Positions 30,049 through 38,804 of a stretch of DNA of 64,000 nucleotides are shown in pieces; the first letter of the stretch is position 1, and each line of letters starts with the position of its first letter. The notes under the pieces are model-generated. The model worked only from the letters and a program-made list of their open reading frames with translations. It did no database searches and had not been told where the DNA came from. The position numbers were made by a program, and so were the translations under genes. This DNA is from Brevibacillus laterosporus (GTDB lineage: Bacteria > Bacillota > Bacilli > Brevibacillales > Brevibacillaceae). Location: positions 1,078,501-1,142,500 of the forward strand of contig CP033464.1 in the NCBI GenBank assembly GCA_007833815.1, given 5' to 3'.

Positions 30049-30588
30049 ATGGCAGCAGATACAGCTCTCACACTGGCTGAGATAGAAGATATCTTTTGGC
30101 AGTGCACAATTAAGAACCTCGGACTCGACCCTGACAAGAAAGAAAGTCAAAAGCGTGTTCGTATTGGATACCCAGCAGACGGCGCTCCAGCTTGGAAGCG
30201 TGACGAGAATGTTGGGTTTATTCTTGTCTCGTTTGCCAGCGACCCTATGACAGAACAAGTGGAGTTGTCTTACAACAAGACCAGTGAGACCACAGCAGAT
30301 CACATTTCCAGCTATACCCGCGTCATTCAAGTTTCATGGACATTTTACGGTCCGAGTAGCTATGAAGATGCGGATAAGGTACGCGCAGGTCTGTACAGAA
30401 GCCCATTGCTTTTTTCCCCGTTGCATTTAGTCACGAATACTCCTTCTCCTTTTCGTTTGCCGGAACTATTCAGCGGACAATGGTGGGAACGCTCTACGTT
30501 AACAGCGAGGTTTAATGAAAAAGTGGTACGCAGTTCTACAGTCAAATACATTCAATCTGCAGATGTGCAGGTTATCCCAAATAGATAA
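30049..30588 (+). CDS. Neck terminator protein (LIC_12616/gp12-like)
   Basis: 179 residues starting directly after the previous stop. IEDIFWQCTIKNLGLDPDKK, ILVSFASDPMTEQVELSYN and YTRVIQVSWTFYGPSSYEDA match the neck protein family that caps the contractile tail. The next gene is the sheath, as in relatives. Confidence 0.78.
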   Translation: MAADTALTLAEIEDIFWQCTIKNLGLDPDKKESQKRVRIGYPADGAPAWKRDENVGFILVSFASDPMTEQVELSYNKTSETTADHISSYTRVIQVSWTFYGPSSYEDADKVRAGLYRSPLLFSPLHLVTNTPSPFRLPELFSGQWWERSTLTARFNEKVVRSSTVKYIQSADVQVIPNR

Positions 30589-30606
30589 GAAAGGTAGGTG
30601 TTTTTC

Positions 30607-31707
30607 TTGGCTCAGTCTCTTGATGATATCGTAAAAGTGAATGTCATAGTGTCGCCCATGGCGCAAAGTGCCGGAACGTTTAATATTGGTCTGATTGTGG
30701 GAAAATCAAAGGCGATTACTGCTTCAGACCGTGTAAAAATTTATTCAAGTTTGCCTGATATGAGTGACGATGGTTGGAAAGAGTCAGACCCAGAATATGC
30801 AGCGGCCAAACTTTACTACAGTCAATCTCCTACTCCATCAAAATTGGTCGTTGGACGCTGGGACGATACAGAAACAGTAGCCGATGCAATAAAAGCATGC
30901 CGTGCAGCAAACAATGATTGGTATGCCTGCTACGTAGTAGATGCTACTTCCGAAGAAATCGAGGCGGTAGCATCAGAAGTGGAAGCCATGAAACCGGAGT
31001 CTGTGTACTTCTACACAACCAATGATGAAGCAGTAAAAGCAGGTACAACCGGAAACATCATGGAAACGCTGAAAAACAAGGCTTATAAACGTACATGGGG
31101 ACAATACAGCACCACGCCACATGCAGCGGCCGCCGCGATGGGATATTCAATGGGGGCTAATACCGGTGGAGCAAATTCAGCTTACACGTTGGCTTATAAA
31201 ACCGAAGTCGGAGTCTCACCAGAGCCTCTTTCCACAACAGAAGTACAGAAAATACTCGCTTTGAACGGAAATGTATATACAGCCTACGGAGCCAAGTATA
31301 AGTTGCTTGTGCAAGGAAAAATGGCAAGTGGTGTGCATTTTGACGAGGTTTTAAATTTGGATATGCTCCAAGCAGAAATTCAAATCGGAGCAACCAATGC
31401 CCTAGTAGGTACAGGAAAAATTCCACAAACAGAAGATGGTATGGCACTGCTGATTAGTGCCATTTCTGAGCAGTGCGACAAGTCTGTGATGCGAGGAGCG
31501 ATTGCACCAGGAGTGTGGAAAGCGGCTCCCGTCCTCACTTTGGAACGAGGGGATACGCTGTCGAAAGGATACATGGTACTGGCTGAAAGGATTGCAGATC
31601 AAACACAGGACGAACGAGATGCACGAAAAGCTCCGCCGATCTATGTACCGGTTAAGATGGCAGGAGCAATTGAGCATGTTGTCGTCAATGTAACGGTCAA
31701 TCGCTAG
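30607..31707 (+). CDS. Contractile tail sheath protein (DUF3383 family)
   Basis: 366 residues. TTG 30607 gives MAQSLDDIVKVNVIV, with AGGTAGGTG six bases upstream; a GTG three codons earlier is inside that signal. SDPEYAAAKLYYSQSPTPSK, VVGRWDDTETVADAIKACRA and the C-terminal region match DUF3383 sheath proteins. Presence of a sheath defines this prophage as a myovirus type with a contractile tail. Confidence 0.9.
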   Translation: MAQSLDDIVKVNVIVSPMAQSAGTFNIGLIVGKSKAITASDRVKIYSSLPDMSDDGWKESDPEYAAAKLYYSQSPTPSKLVVGRWDDTETVADAIKACRAANNDWYACYVVDATSEEIEAVASEVEAMKPESVYFYTTNDEAVKAGTTGNIMETLKNKAYKRTWGQYSTTPHAAAAAMGYSMGANTGGANSAYTLAYKTEVGVSPEPLSTTEVQKILALNGNVYTAYGAKYKLLVQGKMASGVHFDEVLNLDMLQAEIQIGATNALVGTGKIPQTEDGMALLISAISEQCDKSVMRGAIAPGVWKAAPVLTLERGDTLSKGYMVLAERIADQTQDERDARKAPPIYVPVKMAGAIEHVVVNVTVNR

Positions 31708-31724
31708 GAGAGGAGAAAGAGTAA

Positions 31725-32162
31725 ATGTCATACACGACGTATAGTTTTGCTGACGTAGCGATGGTTATTTCGCACGCATCTGTCGGTCAATATGTAGCAA
31801 CGGGCGCGGGACTAGGAAGCATCTCTACTGCGATGGCGCAAGAACGGACGACCCATGATGTTGCTGCTGACGGCACGATTATGATTTCAAAAATCGAGGG
31901 GCGAAACGGCAGTCATACGATTTCTGTGCAACAAACCTCCGATTTAAATAAGTGGCTCTTGAAACTATACAACTACCTATCACAAGCTCCCGCTTCAGAG
32001 TGGGCAGGCATAAAAATAACGGTCCGTGCGTCTACGATGCAGGAGTTAATTAGATCTATTGGGGTATCATTTCAGAAACTGCCAGACAAGCAATTTCAGG
32101 CACAGGGTCAACAAGTTTCATGGGTACTAATGGCGGCAGATATTGACCAGAACGTGACATAA
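31725..32162 (+). CDS. Tail tube protein (DUF3277 family)
   Basis: 145 residues. YSFADVAMVISHASVGQYVA, MAQERTTHDVAADGTIMISK and GRNGSHTISVQQTSDLNKWL are DUF3277 tube hallmarks. Ribosome binding site GAGAGGAGAAAGAG. Follows the sheath, as usual. Confidence 0.88.
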   Translation: MSYTTYSFADVAMVISHASVGQYVATGAGLGSISTAMAQERTTHDVAADGTIMISKIEGRNGSHTISVQQTSDLNKWLLKLYNYLSQAPASEWAGIKITVRASTMQELIRSIGVSFQKLPDKQFQAQGQQVSWVLMAADIDQNVT

Positions 32163-32185
32163 GCATTCACCAATAATCAAGTAAG

Positions 32186-32208
32186 GAGCCTAGAAGGGCT
32201 CTTTTTTA
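32186..32208 (+). terminator. Terminator after tail tube gene
   Basis: GAGCC - TAGAAG - GGCTC followed by TTTTTT. Likely lets sheath and tube, needed in high copy, be made in excess of the downstream tail genes. Confidence 0.75.
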
Positions 32209-32226
32209 ATAAGAGGAGGAACCTAC

Positions 32227-32697
32227 ATGCAACCAATCGTGAAGCATAAATACGTAGAGGTCGGGGATCGCAAGTTTCAAATACGGAAGTTTCCAGCAAA
32301 AGTTGGATCGTTCATGATTATCAGGCTGACAGCGTTGATTGCTCCGATGTTCACGGCAGCAATTAAGTCGAATGTAAAAGCCAAGTCAGTAGATGAAGCC
32401 AAGTTGGCAGATGACATCGATATCTCAGGTGTGTTGGAACAACTGACTAACCTCTCAGAAAAAGACTTTGACTATATACAAGAGAAAGCTTTGAGCGTTT
32501 GCTATGAGTCGCTACCGGGAGGACTTGCCCCTGTATTACATGCAAATGGAACATTCGGGGTAGAAAACCTTGAAGATGACACAGTAACAGTTATGGCACT
32601 TACAATACATGCCCTTACATTTAACATGACAAGTTTTTTTCAAGGGAGCGGTCTCGGGGGTCTAGTGAAGGGATTGGTTTCATCCCAGCAAGATTAA
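32227..32697 (+). CDS. Tail assembly chaperone, short form
   Basis: 156 residues. KYVEVGDRKFQIRKFPAKVG and the all-alpha body with GVLEQLTNLSEKDFDYIQEK belong to the myovirus tail assembly chaperone type. ATG behind AAGAGGAGGAACCTAC. The reading frame ends NMTSFFQGSGLGG, and the T run encoding SFF is a classic slippery site that allows a longer product. The short form is the major product and coats the tape measure protein during assembly. Confidence 0.85.
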   Translation: MQPIVKHKYVEVGDRKFQIRKFPAKVGSFMIIRLTALIAPMFTAAIKSNVKAKSVDEAKLADDIDISGVLEQLTNLSEKDFDYIQEKALSVCYESLPGGLAPVLHANGTFGVENLEDDTVTVMALTIHALTFNMTSFFQGSGLGGLVKGLVSSQQD

Positions 32698-32882
32698 TCA
32701 ATGTGGATGAGTTTCTTTTTGCCCCTGTCCTTGGTGGTCTTTGGACACATCGAGATGTCGTAGAGGACGTGTTCGACATCGATGATTTGCTAGACGCCCA
32801 TGAAATTATGGAAGTTAAGGCAGAAAACACGCGAAGGGCGCAAGAGGCTGCCAAATTACAGGAAGGGGGGGTGCTAGGTTGA
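32227..32882 (+). CDS. Tail assembly chaperone, -1 frameshift fusion form
   Basis: Ribosomes slipping back by one at the T run 32634-32640 would leave the zero frame after the second Phe of TSFF and continue in the -1 frame (SRERSRGSSEGIG, then NVDEFLFAPVLGG, DIDDLLDAHEIMEVKAENTR) to TGA at 32880-32882, three bases into the tape measure gene. The -1 frame has no start codon or ribosome binding site of its own yet is open across the whole gap, and the extension is acidic and helical. This is the conserved G/GT arrangement. Confidence 0.8.
32634..32640 (+). promoter_or_regulatory. Slippery heptamer for programmed -1 frameshift
   Basis: Seven T followed by C, read AGT TTT TTT CAA in the zero frame, fits the X XXY YYZ rule for tandem slippage. 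The GC-rich CAAGGGAGCGGTCTCGGGGG follows within ten bases and could stall ribosomes. Confidence 0.75.
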
Positions 32883-34738
32883 TCGATGTTATCAAAGAGT
32901 ATTTAGTTTCACTAGGGATGTCGGTTGATAAAAACTCTTTCAATGAAGCGACGAAAATAATTCAAACGGCTGAACAGGGTGTTAAAAGCTTTGCTGGATC
33001 AACTATCAAACGCTTTGGGCTGGCGGGAACTGCTGTAGTTGGTACTTTAGCTGCCGCAAACGCCGGTATCGCCACCTTTCTGGGCAGTCTGGCTAAAGCT
33101 GACTTGGAAAACGAGAAGTTCGCCCGCAAAATGTGGATTTCAAAAGATACAGCAGAGGAGCTTAACAGCACCCTGAAAGTTATGGGCGCTACGATTGAAG
33201 ACCTTTACCTCAGTCCAGAACTGCTGAGTGATTTCAAACAATTGCGTTCAACAATCAGCGAAATGAAGCCCCCTCCCGAATTTCAAAATCAGATGAAGAC
33301 GATCCGTTCCGTTCAGTTTGAGTTTCAGAGACTGCGGTTGGAGTCAACTTATGCGCTCCAATGGATCGGATTTTATCTGTTCAAGTATTTAGAAGGCCCT
33401 ATTTTAAATATCAAAAACGGGATGCGATCGTTTAATAACTCGATTACGAAAAGCATGCCGAAATGGACGAAGAATATCGCGCAGTTTCTAAGTTGGATCG
33501 CAAGGCTAGGTATTGCTTTCTACAAAGGCGGACGAGATGTCTTCAAGATGTTCTCTAAGTTGGGTGAGCATATACCTCGTTCGCTCAAAATAATAGGTGC
33601 CGCGTTGTTAGGACTGTCTGTTATTTTACGGATGGGTCCATTTGGCATCATATTCAGCATTCTGACAGGGATTCTGTTGCTTCTCGACGATTTTTACACC
33701 TATCTCGAAGGCGGAGAAAGTGCCTTTGAACCGTTTTGGAAAAAGCTTCAAAGCATCTATAAACTGCTGAAAGATAACGGTGTTATCAAACAATTTTGGG
33801 ATGAGTTCGATTCTGGCATGCGTAAAGCGGGGGCAGGCGTAAAGAAGACATGGGAGTGGCTTGTTCGACTGTACAACAAGTTTGAAGAAAATGGATCGTT
33901 AAGAAACTTCAAACAAGGCATAGAAACAAACTTTTCAACTGCCAAAACAATCATAAAAGATTACAGCTCGTGGGTTACAAAGGTTTTCGAGGACTTGAAT
34001 AAGGAAGGAAAGCTATCCGGTCTTGAAGAGTCTTTCATAAAACTGGGGAAAGAAATTTCAGAAGGTTACGTAGCGGTCTCGAAGTTTGTTGAAAAACTCT
34101 ATGGGTTAGAGGAAACCAAGGAAGTGTTCCAATGGCTTGGCGATTTTTTAGAGAACACGCTGAAGTACATTCTCGACAAAATAAATGACACGTTACAAGC
34201 AGTAACTTATTCTCTAAAATCAGCCAGAGCGTTTTTAACCGGGGATGACGAGCTACAAGAGGAAGCAAATAAAGAGTTCCTTGGCGATGACCCGCACGAA
34301 AAAAGGCCTATCGGGTTAGGGAGAATGAAACCTGCAGATGCACTTCGAGATTTGAAGAGTCAAATGCCTTCGACTCAAGACGCTAAACTAGAGTCGAGTG
34401 TAAACAATTTGCCCAGGAACCTTGAACCGTCGTTTAAGAAAGCGCTGAATGAATCCGAAATGGTAAAAGGGATGCGTGGATTCAGTCAAGATTTGAAAAC
34501 AGGATTTAATCTCCTAACCGCAACGATGAATCCTGACATAATGCAGTATTACCAGGGGATGTCTGCTGGAGCCTATGCAAACAGTTACATGTATACAGCG
34601 AATGCTACATCGCAGACTACTATCAAAAACGAGAATAAGCCAGTTTTTTATATCAATAGCACGGAGCCGAAAGTAGCGGCACAAGAAGTCAACAATCAAT
34701 GGAATAATAATTTTCGTAGCATGCGCAACCCATTTTAG
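32879..34738 (+). CDS. Tail tape measure protein
   Basis: 619 residues, short for the class and implying a short tail. TTG start overlaps the frameshift stop. An amphipathic N terminus (IKEYLVSLGMSVDKNSFNEA) is followed by two hydrophobic stretches (about 45-75 and around 240-270, including LLGLSVILRMGPFGIIFSIL), long helices, and a Tyr/Asn-rich C terminus ending NNQWNNNFRSMRNPF typical of this family. Determines tail length and takes part in DNA ejection. Confidence 0.85.
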   Translation: MIDVIKEYLVSLGMSVDKNSFNEATKIIQTAEQGVKSFAGSTIKRFGLAGTAVVGTLAAANAGIATFLGSLAKADLENEKFARKMWISKDTAEELNSTLKVMGATIEDLYLSPELLSDFKQLRSTISEMKPPPEFQNQMKTIRSVQFEFQRLRLESTYALQWIGFYLFKYLEGPILNIKNGMRSFNNSITKSMPKWTKNIAQFLSWIARLGIAFYKGGRDVFKMFSKLGEHIPRSLKIIGAALLGLSVILRMGPFGIIFSILTGILLLLDDFYTYLEGGESAFEPFWKKLQSIYKLLKDNGVIKQFWDEFDSGMRKAGAGVKKTWEWLVRLYNKFEENGSLRNFKQGIETNFSTAKTIIKDYSSWVTKVFEDLNKEGKLSGLEESFIKLGKEISEGYVAVSKFVEKLYGLEETKEVFQWLGDFLENTLKYILDKINDTLQAVTYSLKSARAFLTGDDELQEEANKEFLGDDPHEKRPIGLGRMKPADALRDLKSQMPSTQDAKLESSVNNLPRNLEPSFKKALNESEMVKGMRGFSQDLKTGFNLLTATMNPDIMQYYQGMSAGAYANSYMYTANATSQTTIKNENKPVFYINSTEPKVAAQEVNNQWNNNFRSMRNPF

Positions 34739-34749
34739 GAGGTGAAACT

Positions 34750-35322
34750 GTGCCTGTAAGTCCGATACTGGATCTTAGTTCCCGGCCTATTGCATCGCTT
34801 GTTTACCTCAAGACGAATATCGGCGGCTGGTTCTTCGATGCTTTTTTGCGCTCAACACATACTAGCCGACTGAACATCACCCAGCATCCCGTGCAGACAG
34901 GAGCTGCGCTGACCGACCATGCTTATCTCCAGCCAAAGGAACTGACAATGGAAGTAGGTATGTCTGACGTAGCGGAAGGTCTAATACCTGGGCAATTTAC
35001 GGGGAGTTGGAGTCGATCTGTTCACGCATTCAAGGTGTTGCAGGAACTTCAAGCATTGCGTGTACCTTTGCAGATTCACACACGTCTAGGTCTTTACCAA
35101 AATATGTTGATCGAAGAACTTACAGCACCTGACGATTTTACTACACTGTCAGGACTTCGTTGCACGGTAACTATGCGTGAAATCATCGTAGCGCAAGTAC
35201 GCACGGTAAAGATTAGTAGTAAGCCGGCTGTAACTGATCGAGCTAAACAAGGTAAAAAAGAGCCTGTCGATAAGAATAAAAGCGTCATTGTTCAAAGTAG
35301 GGATAAATTGTTTGGGCGGTGA
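34750..35322 (+). CDS. Baseplate protein with Dit-like N-terminal domain
   Basis: 190 residues from GTG 34750 (AGGAGGTGAAACT). LTDHAYLQPKELTMEVGMSD, then SVHAFKVLQELQALRVPLQI and HTRLGLYQNMLIEELTAPDD are typical of the Dit-like phage tail protein domain. Basic C-terminal tail. Connects tube and baseplate. Confidence 0.8.
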   Translation: MPVSPILDLSSRPIASLVYLKTNIGGWFFDAFLRSTHTSRLNITQHPVQTGAALTDHAYLQPKELTMEVGMSDVAEGLIPGQFTGSWSRSVHAFKVLQELQALRVPLQIHTRLGLYQNMLIEELTAPDDFTTLSGLRCTVTMREIIVAQVRTVKISSKPAVTDRAKQGKKEPVDKNKSVIVQSRDKLFGR

Positions 35323-35326
35323 TTAT

Positions 35327-35668
35327 TTGGCAACCGTAATATTACCAATCGTACCTGAGCGAAATCAGGATTTTTCCTGTACCCTACCTATCGGGTCAGC
35401 AAACATTACGCTGGATTTCGCATTAACTTACAACTCTCCAGGGGGATACTGGTTCATGTCGATCACTGATCATGAAACTGGGAAACTTCTAGTTGATGCC
35501 CTTCCACTATTACCTGGTGAATATCCGACCGCAAATCTATTAGAGTCGCATGGATATCTAAAGATAGGAAGTGCTGTAGTTGTTTCTGCTAATGGAGATA
35601 ACTCAGCCCCCACATTTGACTCGCTGGGGAAAGACCACTTGGTAGTTTGGAGTGATGATGTTTTTTAA
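35327..35668 (+). CDS. Baseplate plug protein
   Basis: 113 residues. TTG 35327 with GGGCGGTGATTAT upstream gives MATVILPIVPERNQDF, the usual start of this family; the frame is open further upstream within the preceding gene. FALTYNSPGGYWFMSITDHE, LLVDALPLLPGEYPTANLL and LGKDHLVVWSDD match the small baseplate plug proteins of myoviruses. Confidence 0.75.
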   Translation: MATVILPIVPERNQDFSCTLPIGSANITLDFALTYNSPGGYWFMSITDHETGKLLVDALPLLPGEYPTANLLESHGYLKIGSAVVVSANGDNSAPTFDSLGKDHLVVWSDDVF

Positions 35669-35770
35669 AACTTATTCAAAATATTTGCTACAATCGACAT
35701 TGTTCGACAATAGAACGAGGAGTACATGTGTTAATATACTGATAAACAATAATCAAGCTGGGGATAAACG

Positions 35771-35950
35771 ATGAAGAACTGCAAGTATTGCGCAAGGAAA
35801 GTAGCGCCAATATATAGGAGAAATAAATTTAGTTTAATTTGGTTTATATTCTCTGGCCTTATTTCGTTCGGTATCATTTCTACTATCTATCTTCTGTTAT
35901 GGATATTTGGTAGTAAACCGCGATGCCCGATTTGCAATGCGAGATTATAG
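35771..35950 (+). CDS. Small membrane protein with terminal CxxC pairs (59 aa)
   Basis: ATG 35771 behind GCTGGGGATAAACG. The N terminus has CKYCARKV, the C terminus CPICNARL, and between them lies a hydrophobic segment of about 25 residues (LIWFIFSGLISFGIISTIYL). The two CxxC pairs could share one zinc if both ends face the cytoplasm, as in a hairpin. It lies between the plug and hub genes where no structural gene is expected, so it is probably cargo. Confidence 0.55.
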   Translation: MKNCKYCARKVAPIYRRNKFSLIWFIFSGLISFGIISTIYLLLWIFGSKPRCPICNARL

Positions 35951-35990
35951 CAATAAAAAGGAGTTAAATAAGCAATTTGGTGGTGCTTAA

Positions 35991-36638
35991 ATGAAAACGA
36001 AACTAATATTTTTCTTGGCAGTATTAGTCTTTTTTGTATCCAATAGTGCAAATGTCTCTTATGCGGCAACCATTCCGAGCACAAATTACAATATTCAAAT
36101 CCCAACTAATATTAAAAAGCCAGTTGACTTCATTGAATATCTTTTCAATAAAGGCCTTATTAAAAATTTCAATGATGCGAGAAATTATATGGAAAGCAAC
36201 AAGGTTAAAATTCTGAAACTAGATCCAAAATTGGTAGATTACGGTTTTACGACAAATTTTTACGCCGAAATTAATCAACCGTCGGTAAATAATGGAGTTC
36301 AGCCAAGCGCATTTAACCAAAACACATACATTGAATGGATTGTTCCAGTGGTCGTTTATAATTCGAGTAAGCAAACACAAGAAATAAGTAAAGAAAGTTT
36401 TAACTTAGTACCACATGTGCTGGCTGAAGGTAATGAATTACATGTTCTAGCATTAAATGCTGAATACATCAAAGATCGTTCCAATGGTGCGATTGTTGGA
36501 AATGTAAAGGTAGCTCCTGAAACAGAACAGTATATCAATGTAGTATTCCACATTTATACTCCAACCTTTATGGAAAATGTAAAAATCAGATTGTATGACG
36601 GAAAAGATCATACAGACGTTAAAATCACGAAAAAATGA
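35991..36638 (+). CDS. Secreted cargo protein inside tail module
   Basis: 215 residues from ATG 35991. Clear signal peptide (KLIFFLAVLVFFVSNSANVS then YAA cleavage region). The mature part is beta-rich and soluble (IEWIVPVVVYNSSKQTQEIS). No family recognised. With the preceding CxxC membrane gene it interrupts the baseplate operon and is closed by a terminator, indicating a lysogeny-expressed cargo pair. Confidence 0.6.
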   Translation: MKTKLIFFLAVLVFFVSNSANVSYAATIPSTNYNIQIPTNIKKPVDFIEYLFNKGLIKNFNDARNYMESNKVKILKLDPKLVDYGFTTNFYAEINQPSVNNGVQPSAFNQNTYIEWIVPVVVYNSSKQTQEISKESFNLVPHVLAEGNELHVLALNAEYIKDRSNGAIVGNVKVAPETEQYINVVFHIYTPTFMENVKIRLYDGKDHTDVKITKK

Positions 36639-36659
36639 CAATCTATATCAGTTTTGCTA

Positions 36660-36685
36660 AAGCACTCCTCATTGGGGTGCTTTTT
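36660..36685 (+). terminator. Terminator after tail-module cargo
   Basis: AAGCACTCC - TCATT - GGGGTGCTT (one G-T pair) followed by TTTA. Confidence 0.8.
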
Positions 36686-36712
36686 ATTTGCTCTCAGGAG
36701 GATGTGAGTACT

Positions 36713-38200
36713 TTGAATGCAGCCGCCCAACGTATCTACAATTTAGGAGTCAAGGAAGCGCAAATGCAGGGAGTAGACGTTAACATTGTACTGGCTACTC
36801 TCGAAGCTGAAACAAATTTTACAAATAAAACGGGAGATCAAGGAAACTCTCTCGGTCCTGGGCAAGTGCAACCGCGATGGCATAGCGCCACTTTTATTGC
36901 ACAGGCAAACCGATTTCGTCTTGAGTGGCCACGTACACTGCAAGAACAGACAAATTTGGTGCTTAGTCACGACCAATTTGCTGTTGCTGTTGCCGTTGCA
37001 GTGATCAAACAAAAATGGGATGCAGCAAAAGGTAACTTTCTGCAATTCTCCAAATGGTATGTAGGAGAAAAAATACCACAATCGGACTATGAGCGACGGT
37101 TGAAGATTTACCAGAAGTACGTGGGCGGAGGCGTACCAAATACATGGCCAGGAACGTCCTCTGTTGCGTCAGGTAGCAACTCACCAAGTGGATTTGGAGG
37201 AAGTCCATCATCAGCAAATCAAATTAACGACATATCCCTTCCTTCCACAAACTACGGCATAGTTGCAAACAGTCAAAAAAACGGAAATGTCTTATATGGA
37301 CGGCGATACCGCGTACTGGTATCAAGTGCGAAGGGAGCCGCTCTGGATGTCTCACAGTTGCGATGTATGTTTGATATTCGTAAAACACTGACACCACAGC
37401 CGAACTTTTCAACCGTGACCATATACAACTTAAATGCCGAAACGGAAAACCAAATTATTAACGAAGGGGATACCGTAATTGTAGAAGCTGGCTATGAGGG
37501 GGAACAGTACGGCTTAATTTTTCGCGGTGATGTCGTACAAGCCGTTCGAGGTAAAGAAGACGGGGTATCATACAAGCTAACACTAAATTCCATAGATGGT
37601 GATAGGTTTTTAAATTCAGGGTATGTTACTTTTTCTGTTGCCAAGGGCCAAACTGCCCGTACTCAAATCAGTGCAGTTACAGATAGAGCCAAAATTCCTG
37701 CGAAACTTGGGACAATCTCAGGCAATTTGCAGTCAGCCCAGCTCACACGTGGAAAAGTATTTTTTGGGCTGGCGAAAGACTATCTCAGACAGCTTGCCCA
37801 ATCGAACTCGGCGACGTTTTATCTTGAAGATGGAAAAGTGAATGTTATTACAGCTCAGGATTATCCGCCAAACGAAATCGTCGACTTGTCTCCGGATTCA
37901 GGGTTAATCGGAACCCCAATGCAGAATGATTTTGGGGTGAATTTTAAATGTTTACTTAACCCACGATTGAAAATAAATTCGCTTGTCCGAATTAACAACA
38001 GCTTGATCCAAGAGCAGACATACCAATTTGGTCAGATGCCACGAGGACTGGATGCTGCTGGCATCTATCGCATCATTGGTATGCGCTTTTATGGAGATAC
38101 ACAGGGTGATGCATGGTATACAGAATGCGACTGTGTATCTCAAGCTGGTGGGGTTATGCCAGGGTTAATGGCATCTACTAGTTCAAATCCTTGGAGGTGA
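36713..38200 (+). CDS. Baseplate hub with N-terminal lytic transglycosylase domain
   Basis: 495 residues from TTG 36713 (AGGAGGATGTGAGTACT). Residues about 1-150 are an SLT/lysozyme-like domain (VNIVLATLEAETNFTNKTGD then QGNSLGPGQVQPRW, with the catalytic Glu in LEAETNF). A Ser/Gly-rich linker (about 165-195) leads to a hub domain of the myovirus gp27-like type (RYRVLVSSAKGAALDVSQLR, LIFRGDVVQAVRGKEDGVSY). The enzyme part would open the cell wall during infection. Confidence 0.82.
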   Translation: MNAAAQRIYNLGVKEAQMQGVDVNIVLATLEAETNFTNKTGDQGNSLGPGQVQPRWHSATFIAQANRFRLEWPRTLQEQTNLVLSHDQFAVAVAVAVIKQKWDAAKGNFLQFSKWYVGEKIPQSDYERRLKIYQKYVGGGVPNTWPGTSSVASGSNSPSGFGGSPSSANQINDISLPSTNYGIVANSQKNGNVLYGRRYRVLVSSAKGAALDVSQLRCMFDIRKTLTPQPNFSTVTIYNLNAETENQIINEGDTVIVEAGYEGEQYGLIFRGDVVQAVRGKEDGVSYKLTLNSIDGDRFLNSGYVTFSVAKGQTARTQISAVTDRAKIPAKLGTISGNLQSAQLTRGKVFFGLAKDYLRQLAQSNSATFYLEDGKVNVITAQDYPPNEIVDLSPDSGLIGTPMQNDFGVNFKCLLNPRLKINSLVRINNSLIQEQTYQFGQMPRGLDAAGIYRIIGMRFYGDTQGDAWYTECDCVSQAGGVMPGLMASTSSNPWR

Positions 38201-38204
38201 TTAT

Positions 38205-38804
38205 GTGGGGGTTTCTGTTAACGAACGTGTAAAGGAAAATGAAATCGAATTCTACAATACTTTGGTTGATAAGATTTTCAGTACCATGCGGGTTAGCGTT
38301 CCTGGCATTATTAAAAAGTTTGATCATGAGACACAGACAGCAGAGGTTCAAATTGCGTTACGTGAGCATGTGCAGCAAGAAGACTTGCAATATATCTGGA
38401 CAAAGATCGACCCTCTGTTGGATGTTCCCGTTGTTTTTCCACGGGGCGGCGGGTATGTTCTTACCTTTCCGATCAAAGAAGATGACGAGTGCCTAGTTGT
38501 CTTTTCTGATATGTGTATCGATGCTTGGTTTACGCTTGGAAAGCTACAAAACCAGATAGAAAAGCGACGGCACGACTTGTCTGATGCAATATGTATTCCT
38601 GGTCTATGGTCACAGCCAAGAAAACTGAAAGACTTTTCTCAGAACCATGTCGAGTTGCGTGATGAGGACAGGAGCCAGTTCATCCGGATGAAGCCCGGTG
38701 TTATTGATCTTGTTTCCCCTACCGTACGGGTAAACGGTGTGAATATCACTACACAGGAAAGATATGACGAGTGGATCGACGGAGGAGGGAGAGTGGACAC
38801 ATGA
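38205..38804 (+). CDS. Baseplate spike protein, Gp138 family
   Basis: 199 residues from GTG 38205 (TTGGAGGTGATTAT). The OB-fold region VSVPGIIKKFDHETQTAEVQ, then LLDVPVVFPRGGGYVLTFPI and KEDDECLVVFSDMCIDAWF is the Gp138 N-terminal domain. It forms the membrane-puncturing tip. The short C-terminal beta segment (PGVIDLVSPTVRVNGVNITT) suggests a compact spike. Confidence 0.87.
   Translation: MGVSVNERVKENEIEFYNTLVDKIFSTMRVSVPGIIKKFDHETQTAEVQIALREHVQQEDLQYIWTKIDPLLDVPVVFPRGGGYVLTFPIKEDDECLVVFSDMCIDAWFTLGKLQNQIEKRRHDLSDAICIPGLWSQPRKLKDFSQNHVELRDEDRSQFIRMKPGVIDLVSPTVRVNGVNITTQERYDEWIDGGGRVDT

Noticed and set aside
35700-35720. GTTCGACAATAGAAC near the tail cargo considered as a LexA/DinR box
   Set aside because: The half-sites are in the wrong orientation (GTTC...GAAC rather than GAAC...GTTC).
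36635-36712. Upstream extension of the hub protein to a hydrophobic N terminus
   Set aside because: The extension runs through the terminator at 36660-36685 and lacks a ribosome binding site; TTG 36713 behind AGGAGG is preferred.
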